A stretch of DNA of 14,134 bases. It comes from DAIRVC01 sp036803025. Lineage in GTDB: Bacteria > Chloroflexota > Anaerolineae > Anaerolineales > E44-bin32. The position numbers and the translations under genes are program-made. Position 1 is the stretch's first letter, and each line of letters begins with the position of its first letter. Positions 1 through 6,453 of the stretch are shown one piece after another. The stretch is taken from contig DAIRVC010000060.1 in assembly GCA_036803025.1 (NCBI GenBank), forward strand, positions 1 to 14,134. The letters are read 5' to 3'. The notes beneath the pieces were generated by a model that worked only from the letters and a program-made list of their open reading frames with translations, was not told where the DNA came from and ran no database searches.

Positions 1-1176
1 CGGCGTCCCGTCGCGCCGGTGGAGCGTCAGCCGCCCGCGTTCCGCCTGCCGGTCGTGGCCCAGGGCTTCCAGCAGCGTGGCCGAAACGTCCTCCGGGCCG
101 ACCAGCACCTCGCGCGCTTCCAGGCCTGCCAGGTCGCGTTGCGGGTAGCCCAGCAGCTGGCCGGCGGCCGGGTTGGCGCGCAGGATGCGCAGATCCGCAT
201 CCAGGTTGAGCATGCCTTCGCCGGCTGCGGCGAACTGTCCCTCCAATTCGGTCTCCAGGGCGGAGACGTTCTTCTCCAGGTCGGCCAATGCGGCGCGCTG
301 TACCCCAATGCGGATGGCCGCGTCGCACAGCCCGGCCACCAATTCCATGACCGTGGCGACGTCTTCGCCGACCGCGGCCGACTCGCGCCAGGCGGCGACC
401 AGGGCGCCGATCCAGGCGGTGGGTGCGCCGACCGGTGCGGCGTGCAGGACGGCGAAACCGGCCGCCCGGGCGGACTTGTGCAGGACATGCTCGGGACGCT
501 GCCCGAGCGTCCAACGGGTCGGGCGATCGAGCGACTTGATGGACGACACCGGCAGGGAGAGAGGAAAGGCCTCTGGCAGGGTGCCGTGAAGCAGATAATC
601 CGGCGCGGTAGGCGAGACGCGGTACAGCCCCAAGGCGGAGGCGCCGATGAGGGTCCGCGCCAATTCAAGCGCCTCCGGCAAACCTTCTGCGGCGCGGTCG
701 GCCAGCGTGGCCGCCATGCGAGCCAGCGCGTTCATCCGCTCCTGGAGCGTCAGGCGCGCTTGGGCCGCCTGTTGGCGGACGCTGGAGGGCTGGATGGAGA
801 ACAGCAGGTGGTTCCCGCCCGGGCCGGCCGGCCGAGCGTCGACATCCACCAACAGCGCCGGTCCTTCCCGGCGCCGCAACGGAAGCTCCAGGATCTGCGC
901 GCCGCCGGGGGCAGGGCGCTGCAACGCGTCGGGCAGCGCGCTGCGTTCGCCCTCTACAGAGAACAAGCGGGAGGCCTGCAGCGATTCGACCTCGGGGCGC
1001 GAGTACCCTGTCAGGAGCAGGAACGCGTGATTGGCGGACAGCACGCGGTCCGCCTCGCTCGAGACGACCAGGATAGCGATCTCGCTGGAATCAGCCAGGA
1101 CCCGGAACAGGTCCTGATAGGGGTCCGGCCTCAGCAGGCGCGCAAAGGGTTTGGCGATCGCTGGGGCAGGACTCAC
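1..1176 (-). CDS. PAS-GAF-PAS sensor protein, C-terminus beyond window
   Basis: An open frame of 392 codons with no stop runs off the left edge, so the output domain (kinase, cyclase or other) is not visible. The start is a GTG three bases after the rpoN stop, preceded by GAGG about 9 bases upstream. Residues about 20-125 look like a PAS domain (FRVLADSSEIAILVV, then SANHAFLLLTGYSRPEV). Residues about 131-165 are a probable helical linker rich in Q, A, R and L. Residues about 165-290 resemble a GAF domain. Residues about 315 to the edge form a second PAS domain (EGMLNLDADLRILRANPAAG, then LLGYPQRDLAG). No signal peptide or membrane segment is visible, so it is probably cytoplasmic. Being the next gene after rpoN on the same strand, it is very likely co-transcribed and may sense a signal for a sigma-54-linked circuit; that role is inference. 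A histidine kinase is the most usual architecture. Confidence 0.8.
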   Translation of the reverse strand, partial: MSPAPAIAKPFARLLRPDPYQDLFRVLADSSEIAILVVSSEADRVLSANHAFLLLTGYSRPEVESLQASRLFSVEGERSALPDALQRPAPGGAQILELPLRRREGPALLVDVDARPAGPGGNHLLFSIQPSSVRQQAAQARLTLQERMNALARMAATLADRAAEGLPEALELARTLIGASALGLYRVSPTAPDYLLHGTLPEAFPLSLPVSSIKSLDRPTRWTLGQRPEHVLHKSARAAGFAVLHAAPVGAPTAWIGALVAAWRESAAVGEDVATVMELVAGLCDAAIRIGVQRAALADLEKNVSALETELEGQFAAAGEGMLNLDADLRILRANPAAGQLLGYPQRDLAGLEAREVLVGPEDVSATLLEALGHDRQAERGRLTLHRRDGTP

Positions 1177-1179
1177 CGA

Positions 1180-2595
1180 TCAGCGCCTCGGACTGGCGCG
1201 CTCGCGACGGCCGTGGCGAAGCCGGGCGGGCAGGATGCCTTCCATTGCCCGGTACTTGGCCACCGTGCGGCGGGCCACCTGGATGCCTTCGTCGGCCAGG
1301 ACAGCGACAATCTCATCATCCGTCAGCGGGCGGGGCTCCGTGTCCACGATCTCCTTGATCCGGTCGCGGACCGACAGGCTGCGATCGAAGAAGCGCGCCA
1401 GAGGGATGATGCGTCCATCTGGCAGGCCGATCGACTTGTGCGAAACGGCGCGCGACACCGTCGATTCATGCACACCGATCTCAGAGGCGACGCGGGCCCG
1501 GGTCAGCGGCTGCAGGTAGCGGTCGCCCTGCAGGATGAACTCCTTCTGTCCGGAGACCAGAAGCTCCATCAGCCGGCGCATCGTGTTGTTGCGCTGCTGC
1601 AGGCACTTGACGAAGAGCGAGGCCCGGTCGAGCTGCTGCGTCCACGCTTCGGCGTGGTCGGGGGAGGCCTCCGGCAGCGCCTGGCGGAAGAGGGGGTTGA
1701 CGCGCAGCCACCCGGCCAGCGGGGAGAAGATCTCCACCATCAGGGTCTTGGCTTCCGACGAAGGGTGGAACGATACCTGGATATCGGGCGAGTGGTAGAC
1801 GTTCGGATCGGGTGCCTGGGGTTGGCGCCCGCTGCCCCAGAAAGCGCGGGCAGGGTAGGGGTTGAGATTGGCGCGGATGAAAGCGGCCGCCTCTCGCACC
1901 TGGCGCAGGTTGGCCCCGAGCCTCTCGGCGATGCGCGCGTACTCGCGACGGCCGAGCTCGCCAAAAGACTCCTGGAGCATGCGTCGAGCCAGGCTCGCCC
2001 GGCTGTCCTGCACCGGGGCCAGCTCCAACTGTGTCAGGAGCGCCTCGCGCGGCCCGGGAGTCCCCAGCCCCGGCGGGTCGGCGCGGGCGATAAGCTGCAG
2101 GACGCGCCCGACCGCCGTGAGCGTCGAGCGGGTGGCCTGGGCGATGGTCGCCGGAGCCTCACGCAGGAAGCCGTCTTCGTCCAAGCTGGCCAGGATGTAT
2201 GCCGCCAGCGGTCGCTCCTCGGGCTCGAGATCAGCCGCCAATTGCTCCAGGACGTGCGCCGCCAGGTCCAGCGGGGCAGCCGGCTCTCGCTCGAGCGGGG
2301 AGTCCTGCGACTCACTGCCGCGGACGCCGCTGCCGGCGGTGCGGGGCGACAGGAAGACGACCGCCTGTGACTCTTCGCGCCGCTGGGCGCAGGTGTGGCA
2401 GGGGCTGCCGTTGGAGAGCGGCTTGTGGCAGGTGGGACAGACCCGCTCCTCCACCAGCTCCAGGGCCGGATTGGAGGAGAGTTCGGCTTGGATCCGGTCC
2501 CGCAGCTCCATGTTTGAGAGGCACAGCAGCGTCATAGTCTGTGCCAGGTGAGCGGTCGCCAGCGGGCGGAGGGATTGGTCTTGTACTTGAAGCAT
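1180..2595 (-). CDS. rpoN: RNA polymerase sigma-54 factor (RpoN)
   Basis: The 471-residue protein matches the sigma-54 family in length and layout. Region I at residues 1-50 has the typical Q/L-rich activator-contact pattern ending in ELSSNPALE. The core-binding region covers about 105-300. A helix-turn-helix at about 365-405 includes ASEIGVHESTVSRAV, and the diagnostic RpoN box ARRTVAKYR is at 441-449 near the C-terminus. Sigma-54 directs core polymerase to -24/-12 promoters and needs an ATP-dependent enhancer-binding protein to open DNA. Unusual is a CxxC-x9-CxxC cluster at residues 53, 56, 66 and 69, where region II is normally acidic and variable; it looks like a small zinc ribbon. The ATG start is preceded by GAGGT with a 5-base spacer and by a sigma-70-type promoter. 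It is divergent from trmFO and followed by a sensor gene in the same frame. Confidence 0.96.
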   Translation of the reverse strand: MLQVQDQSLRPLATAHLAQTMTLLCLSNMELRDRIQAELSSNPALELVEERVCPTCHKPLSNGSPCHTCAQRREESQAVVFLSPRTAGSGVRGSESQDSPLEREPAAPLDLAAHVLEQLAADLEPEERPLAAYILASLDEDGFLREAPATIAQATRSTLTAVGRVLQLIARADPPGLGTPGPREALLTQLELAPVQDSRASLARRMLQESFGELGRREYARIAERLGANLRQVREAAAFIRANLNPYPARAFWGSGRQPQAPDPNVYHSPDIQVSFHPSSEAKTLMVEIFSPLAGWLRVNPLFRQALPEASPDHAEAWTQQLDRASLFVKCLQQRNNTMRRLMELLVSGQKEFILQGDRYLQPLTRARVASEIGVHESTVSRAVSHKSIGLPDGRIIPLARFFDRSLSVRDRIKEIVDTEPRPLTDDEIVAVLADEGIQVARRTVAKYRAMEGILPARLRHGRRERASPRR

Positions 2596-2613
2596 GGCAG
2601 ACCTCGGGGGTGG

Positions 2614-2642
2614 ACTGTACAGCAGATGTCCGAGTTGCGCAA
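2614..2642 (-). promoter_or_regulatory. Putative sigma-70-type promoter of rpoN
   Basis: On the minus strand a -35 element TTGCGC (2642-2637) is separated by exactly 17 bases from a -10 element TACAGT (2619-2614). Transcription would begin about 12 bases before the start codon, just ahead of or within the GAGGT ribosome binding site at 2605-2601. The -35 lies in the palindrome TTGCGCAA and the -10 in CTGTACAG. Called by eye; no transcript data. Confidence 0.55.
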
Positions 2643-2677
2643 GTGGGTTGCAAGTTCCGTGCCGGCAAGGACGGTCA

Positions 2678-2692
2678 TGTTAGAATGCCGAC
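2678..2692 (+). promoter_or_regulatory. Extended -10 promoter of trmFO, probably leaderless
   Basis: TGT followed by TAGAAT (2681-2686) forms an extended -10 element (TGn plus TAnnnT). Only six bases (2687-2692) separate it from the ATG of trmFO. The expected start site therefore falls on or next to the A of ATG, and no Shine-Dalgarno sequence lies upstream. I see no good -35 at the right spacing, which is compatible with an extended -10. Confidence 0.55.
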
Positions 2693-4063
2693 ATGCCCGA
2701 GAAGGTCGTCGTCATCGGCGCAGGGTTGGCGGGCAGTGAAGCCGCCTGGCAGATCGCAGAGCGAGGCATTCCGGTCCGCCTGTTCGAGATGCGCCCAGAG
2801 ACGGCGACCGGCGCTCACCAAACGGCAGACTTCGCCGAGCTGGTCTGTTCGAACTCCCTCGGCTCGCAGCTGCCGGATCGAGCCTCCGGCATCCTGCTGG
2901 CCGAGTTGCGTCGATTGGGGTCCCTCCTGGCAGATTGCGCTCAGGCCACGGCGGTCCCCGCCGGCGGGGCGCTGGCCGTCGACCGCCAGGCATTCTCCCG
3001 CCTGGTGACGGAACGCCTGACCAGCCATGCGCTGGTGGAAGTGTTGCGGGCCGAAGTGCGTGAGGTGCCGTTGGGAATCGTGGTCGTTGCCAGCGGGCCG
3101 CTTACTTCGCCGGCGCTGTCGGAGGCGCTGGCGCATCTGGCCGGTAGCGCGCACCTGTACTTCTATGATGCCATCTCCCCGATCGTCGAGGCGGATTCTC
3201 TCGACCGATCGATCGTCTTTCGCGCCTCCCGCTATGCCCGCGGCCAGGCGGAAGATGGCGACTACTTGAACGCGCCCATGACCCGTGAGGAGTATCTGGC
3301 CTTCGTGGCCGCGTTGCGCAGCGCCGAGCGCATCCCGCTGCGGGAGTTCGAGGCGGAGATCCGCGCGGGCGTACGCGCCGGGCCGGACCGCTTCTTCGAA
3401 GGCTGTCTGCCGCTGGAAATCCTGGCCGAGCGTGGGGAGATGGCGCTGGCCTTTGGCCCGCTCCGGCCTGTTGGGTTGAACGATCCGCGCACCGGGCGGC
3501 GCTCCCATGCCGTCGTCCAACTCCGCCAGGACAACCTGGCCGCCTCCCTGTACAACCTGGTCGGTTTTCAGACGAATTTGACGTATCCCGAGCAGGCGCG
3601 GGTGTTCCGCCTGATCCCCGGTCTGGAGAAGGCGCGCTTCGTCCGCTTCGGGCAGATGCACCGCAACACGTTTCTGAACTCGCCGGCGCTCCTGGCGCCC
3701 ACGCTTCAGTGGCGCGGTCGGGAGGACCTGTTGTTTGCCGGTCAGATCACCGGTGTCGAAGGCTACATGGGAAACATCGCCACCGGTCTTCTGGCCGGGG
3801 TGAACGCAGCCCGAATGGCGCGTGCCCAGACGCCTGTGCGGCTGCCGGCGACGACCATGCTCGGCGCACTGTGTGAGTATGTCAGCCATGCTGAACCGGC
3901 GCGATTCCAGCCGATGAAGGCCAATCTGGGGATCCTGCCCCCGTTGGGTGATCGGCCGCCGAGGGGCCGCCGGGAACGCGCCCAGGCGCATGCCGACCGT
4001 GCCCGGACGGATCTGGATGCCGCGTGGTTGGCGGCCGGCGAAGAACTGCGCATAGCCACATGA
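2693..4063 (+). CDS. trmFO: Methylenetetrahydrofolate-tRNA-(uracil-5-)-methyltransferase TrmFO
   Basis: The 456-residue product matches folate/FAD-dependent tRNA U54 methyltransferase, which makes ribothymidine (m5U54) in the T-loop using methylenetetrahydrofolate as the carbon donor and FADH2 as reductant. The N-terminus carries the FAD dinucleotide-binding motif VVIGAGLAGSEAA (residues 6-18). The family signature around LVCSNSLGSQL contains Cys52, and a second conserved cysteine is in FFEGCLPLEILAERG (Cys238); these match the two functional cysteines known in Bacillus TrmFO. The motifs LRQDN, VGFQTNLTYPEQ, MHRNTF and GQITGVEGYMGNIATGLLAG are typical. Length is normal, with a slightly extended basic C-terminal tail. 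It sits divergently from rpoN and overlaps the next gene by ATGA. The protein is cytosolic. Confidence 0.97.
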   Translation: MPEKVVVIGAGLAGSEAAWQIAERGIPVRLFEMRPETATGAHQTADFAELVCSNSLGSQLPDRASGILLAELRRLGSLLADCAQATAVPAGGALAVDRQAFSRLVTERLTSHALVEVLRAEVREVPLGIVVVASGPLTSPALSEALAHLAGSAHLYFYDAISPIVEADSLDRSIVFRASRYARGQAEDGDYLNAPMTREEYLAFVAALRSAERIPLREFEAEIRAGVRAGPDRFFEGCLPLEILAERGEMALAFGPLRPVGLNDPRTGRRSHAVVQLRQDNLAASLYNLVGFQTNLTYPEQARVFRLIPGLEKARFVRFGQMHRNTFLNSPALLAPTLQWRGREDLLFAGQITGVEGYMGNIATGLLAGVNAARMARAQTPVRLPATTMLGALCEYVSHAEPARFQPMKANLGILPPLGDRPPRGRRERAQAHADRARTDLDAAWLAAGEELRIAT

Positions 4064-5019
4064 TGCCCCCCGCAGCCAAGTCCGCCCTGTTCTCCGTCAA
4101 GTGGACCGAGGCTATGCGCAGGGCAGGCCGGGCCGCCATTTGGCCGGTTTTCGCAGGCGTCCTGGTCGCTTGCGGCGCGGGCCCGACGGCGGGCGCGGAG
4201 CCCAATTCGCCGTCTGTGTTCGACGGCGAGCGTGCGCGGGTGATCGTGGCGGACCAGGTCGCGCTGGGGCCGCGCGTCCCAGGCAGCGAGGCACACGGTC
4301 GCGCCGGCGAGTACATCCTGGCTCGATTGCAGGACGAGGGCTGGGAGGTCGAAGAGCAAGGCTTCGATGACCGGGGAGGGCAGCGGCGGAACTTGATCGG
4401 CCGCGGGGGCGCCGCCGGCGGGCCGCTGGTGATCCTGGGGGCGCACTACGATACTCGGCCGATCGCCGATCGAGCCGAGCCGCCAGTCGAGGCGCCCGTC
4501 CCTGGGGCGAACGACGGGGCGTCGGGCGCGGCGGTCCTTCTGGAGCTGGCGCGCGTCCTGCCGGCCGACGGTCTCGATTTCCGCCTGTGGTTGGTGTTCT
4601 TCGACGCGGAGGATGGCGGAGGCCTGGCCGGCGGCGAGTGGATCCTGGGCTCGCGTCACTTCGCGGCTACGCTGGAGGACACGCCGGCGGCGGTCGTCGT
4701 GGTGGATATGGTTGGCGATGCGGATCTGCAGCTCCGCTACGAGCTCCACTCCGACGAGGCTCTGGGCCAGCAGATTTGGGCGACGGCCGGGCGCCTGGGC
4801 TACTCGGGGTTCGTCCCCGAACCCGGTTATTCGATCCTGGACGATCACATCCCCTTCCTGGAGCTGGGTATTCCGGCCGTCGATCTCATCGACTTCGACT
4901 ACCCCTACTGGCACACGACGGAAGACACGTTGGACAAGGTTTCAGCCGACAGTCTGGAGCAGGTCGGGCGCACGCTCCAGATGTGGTTGACCGAACTCGA
5001 CTTCGAATCGCTCGAATAG
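4060..5019 (+). CDS. M28-family metallopeptidase or glutaminyl-cyclase-like lipoprotein
   Basis: The chosen start is the ATG at 4060, which overlaps the trmFO stop (ATGA) and gives 319 residues. An ATG at 4114 would give a more classical lipoprotein signal: a short RR-containing n-region, a hydrophobic stretch AAIWPVFAGVLVA, then a lipobox LVAC with the modified Cys 20 residues in. Either way it is probably exported and lipid-anchored. Zinc-site motifs in order (4060 numbering) are HYDTRP with His129 and Asp131, GANDGASG with bridging Asp152, FFDAEDGG with general base Glu184 and Asp185, and WHTTEDT with His285. DDHIPF (261-266) is typical of glutaminyl-peptide cyclotransferases within this fold. 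It could therefore be an aminopeptidase or form N-terminal pyroglutamate; the sequence alone does not settle which. Likely co-transcribed with trmFO, with no evident functional link. Confidence 0.88.
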   Translation: MMPPAAKSALFSVKWTEAMRRAGRAAIWPVFAGVLVACGAGPTAGAEPNSPSVFDGERARVIVADQVALGPRVPGSEAHGRAGEYILARLQDEGWEVEEQGFDDRGGQRRNLIGRGGAAGGPLVILGAHYDTRPIADRAEPPVEAPVPGANDGASGAAVLLELARVLPADGLDFRLWLVFFDAEDGGGLAGGEWILGSRHFAATLEDTPAAVVVVDMVGDADLQLRYELHSDEALGQQIWATAGRLGYSGFVPEPGYSILDDHIPFLELGIPAVDLIDFDYPYWHTTEDTLDKVSADSLEQVGRTLQMWLTELDFESLE

Positions 5020-5043
5020 GGCCGCCGTCACTGCAGCCGGCTG

Positions 5044-5056
5044 TATAATCCCCCGC
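5044..5056 (+). promoter_or_regulatory. -10 promoter of hflX, probably leaderless
   Basis: A perfect TATAAT (5044-5049) is followed by seven bases (CCCCCGC) and then the ATG of hflX. The predicted start site lies at or one base before the A of ATG. No Shine-Dalgarno sequence is present in the 37-base gap, and no convincing -35 is seen. The arrangement repeats that upstream of trmFO. Confidence 0.6.
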
Positions 5057-6406
5057 ATGAGTCGCGAATCCTTGCCCACCGTCCCGCCACGCGAGCGAGC
5101 GCTGCTTGTTGGCGTCGAAATCTCCGGCCAGCCGGGGTTGCTGCCCATGGCCGCCTCGTTGCGTGAGTTGGCCCTGCTCGCCCAGACGGCGCAGCTCGAC
5201 GTCGTCGGGGTGGCCGGCCAGCGGCTGCGCGCGCCCAACCCGAAAACGATGATCGGTGCCGGCAAAGTCGACGAGCTCCGCGAACAGGCGGAAGAGCTGG
5301 CGGCGGACGTCCTGCTATTCGATGATGAGCTCTCGCCACGTCACCAACGGGAGCTGGAAGAGGCGTTTGGCGACGGCATCCGAGTCCTCGACCGGACGGC
5401 GTTGATCCTGGACATCTTCGCCCTGCACGCGCATACGCGCGAAGGGGCGCTGCAAGTCGAGCTGGCGCAATACGAATACCGACTACCTCGGCTGACCCGT
5501 GCCTGGACACACCTGGCGCGCCAGGCCGGCGGCGGCGCCGGCCGGTCCGGGTCCGTCGGGGGCGTCGGCCTGAGGGGACCTGGCGAGACGCAGCTGGAGG
5601 TCGACCGGCGCGAGATCGGCCGGCGCATCGCCCAACTGCGCCGCGAGCTGGAGAAGGTGCGCGGGCATCGCAGCCGCTATCGGGCCCGGCGCAAGCGGAC
5701 GGCGGTGCCGGTCCTGGCGCTGGTCGGTTACACGAACGCCGGCAAGTCAACGCTCCTCAATCGGCTGTCGGGAGCGGACGTATTCGTCGCCGACCAGCTT
5801 TTCGCCACGCTCGATCCGACGACGCGGCGCATCCGCCTGCCGAGCGGCGCGCAGGCGCTGGTCACCGACACCGTCGGGTTCATCCAGAAGCTCCCCACGA
5901 TGCTGGTGGCCGCGTTCCGGGCGACGCTCGAGGAGATCACCGAAGCGGACCTGCTCATCCACGTGGTCGATGTGACTCACCCGGACGCGGCCGCTCAAGC
6001 GGAGTCGGTGCGCCAGACGCTCGAAGAGCTCGGCGCCGGCGAGGCGCCGATGGTGACGGCGCTGAACAAGGTGGACCAACTGCAGGATCGCCGCGAGCTT
6101 GTCAGCCGCATTGACGAATTCGATCGAGCCGTGGCGGTCTCGGCGGTGACCGGAGAGGGGATTCCGGCGCTGCTGTCGACGGTGGATGCCGAGTTGCTCC
6201 GGCCGATGGCATCCATCGAGGTGCGCCTCCCGTACCAGGCCGGACGATTGATCAGCCTGTTCCACGAACACGGCCGCGTCGAATACGAAGAGCATCTGTC
6301 AGACGCGGTCCTGTTGCGGGGCCGCATCCCGCTCAGCTTGCTGGACGAATTCAGCGAGTTTCGCCGGCCACGCCGCCGGCGCCGCCAAGAGGGACAGCCG
6401 GCCTAG
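5057..6406 (+). CDS. hflX: GTPase HflX, ribosome-associated
   Basis: This 449-residue protein has the full HflX layout. An N-terminal HflX domain (about 15-190) includes RLRAPNPKTMIGAGKVDEL, VLLFDDELSPRHQRELEEA and the glycine-rich GGVGLRGPGETQLEVDRR. A coiled linker follows (about 190-215), then a Ras-like G domain with G1 GYTNAGKST (224-232), the TLDPTTR switch region, G3 DTVGFI, G4 NKVD and G5-like SAVTGEG, and a C-terminal domain. HflX binds the 50S subunit and splits or rescues stalled ribosomes, notably under heat stress. The last residues form an arginine cluster (RRPRRRRR) that could contact rRNA. The gene follows the M28 gene by 37 bases but has its own -10 box, so it may be expressed independently. 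Confidence 0.97.
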   Translation: MSRESLPTVPPRERALLVGVEISGQPGLLPMAASLRELALLAQTAQLDVVGVAGQRLRAPNPKTMIGAGKVDELREQAEELAADVLLFDDELSPRHQRELEEAFGDGIRVLDRTALILDIFALHAHTREGALQVELAQYEYRLPRLTRAWTHLARQAGGGAGRSGSVGGVGLRGPGETQLEVDRREIGRRIAQLRRELEKVRGHRSRYRARRKRTAVPVLALVGYTNAGKSTLLNRLSGADVFVADQLFATLDPTTRRIRLPSGAQALVTDTVGFIQKLPTMLVAAFRATLEEITEADLLIHVVDVTHPDAAAQAESVRQTLEELGAGEAPMVTALNKVDQLQDRRELVSRIDEFDRAVAVSAVTGEGIPALLSTVDAELLRPMASIEVRLPYQAGRLISLFHEHGRVEYEEHLSDAVLLRGRIPLSLLDEFSEFRRPRRRRRQEGQPA

Positions 6407-6453
6407 GGCGCAGCTCGCTTCTCCCGCGCCGCAAGCCCGGGTGAGATCGCCGA

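Noticed and set aside
27..668. A minus-strand 213-codon open frame at the left edge
   Set aside because: It lies on the correct strand but in the wrong frame; the GTG-started frame from 1176 gives the PAS and GAF motifs through the same DNA.
19..2370. A 783-codon plus-strand open frame covering the sensor and rpoN region
   Set aside because: It is antisense to two genes with clear domain motifs, has arginine/glutamine-rich composition without recognisable domains, and arises because high GC suppresses stops on the opposite strand.
2675..3991. A 438-codon minus-strand open frame opposite trmFO
   Set aside because: Antisense to a fully recognisable TrmFO, with low-complexity R/Q/G composition and no motif.
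4905..4925. TGGCAC near 4909 as a possible -24 element of a sigma-54 promoter
   Set aside because: It lies inside the M28 coding region (the WHTTED codons) and lacks a TTGC-type -12 element at the right spacing. Other TGGCAC occurrences checked in the window failed the same test.
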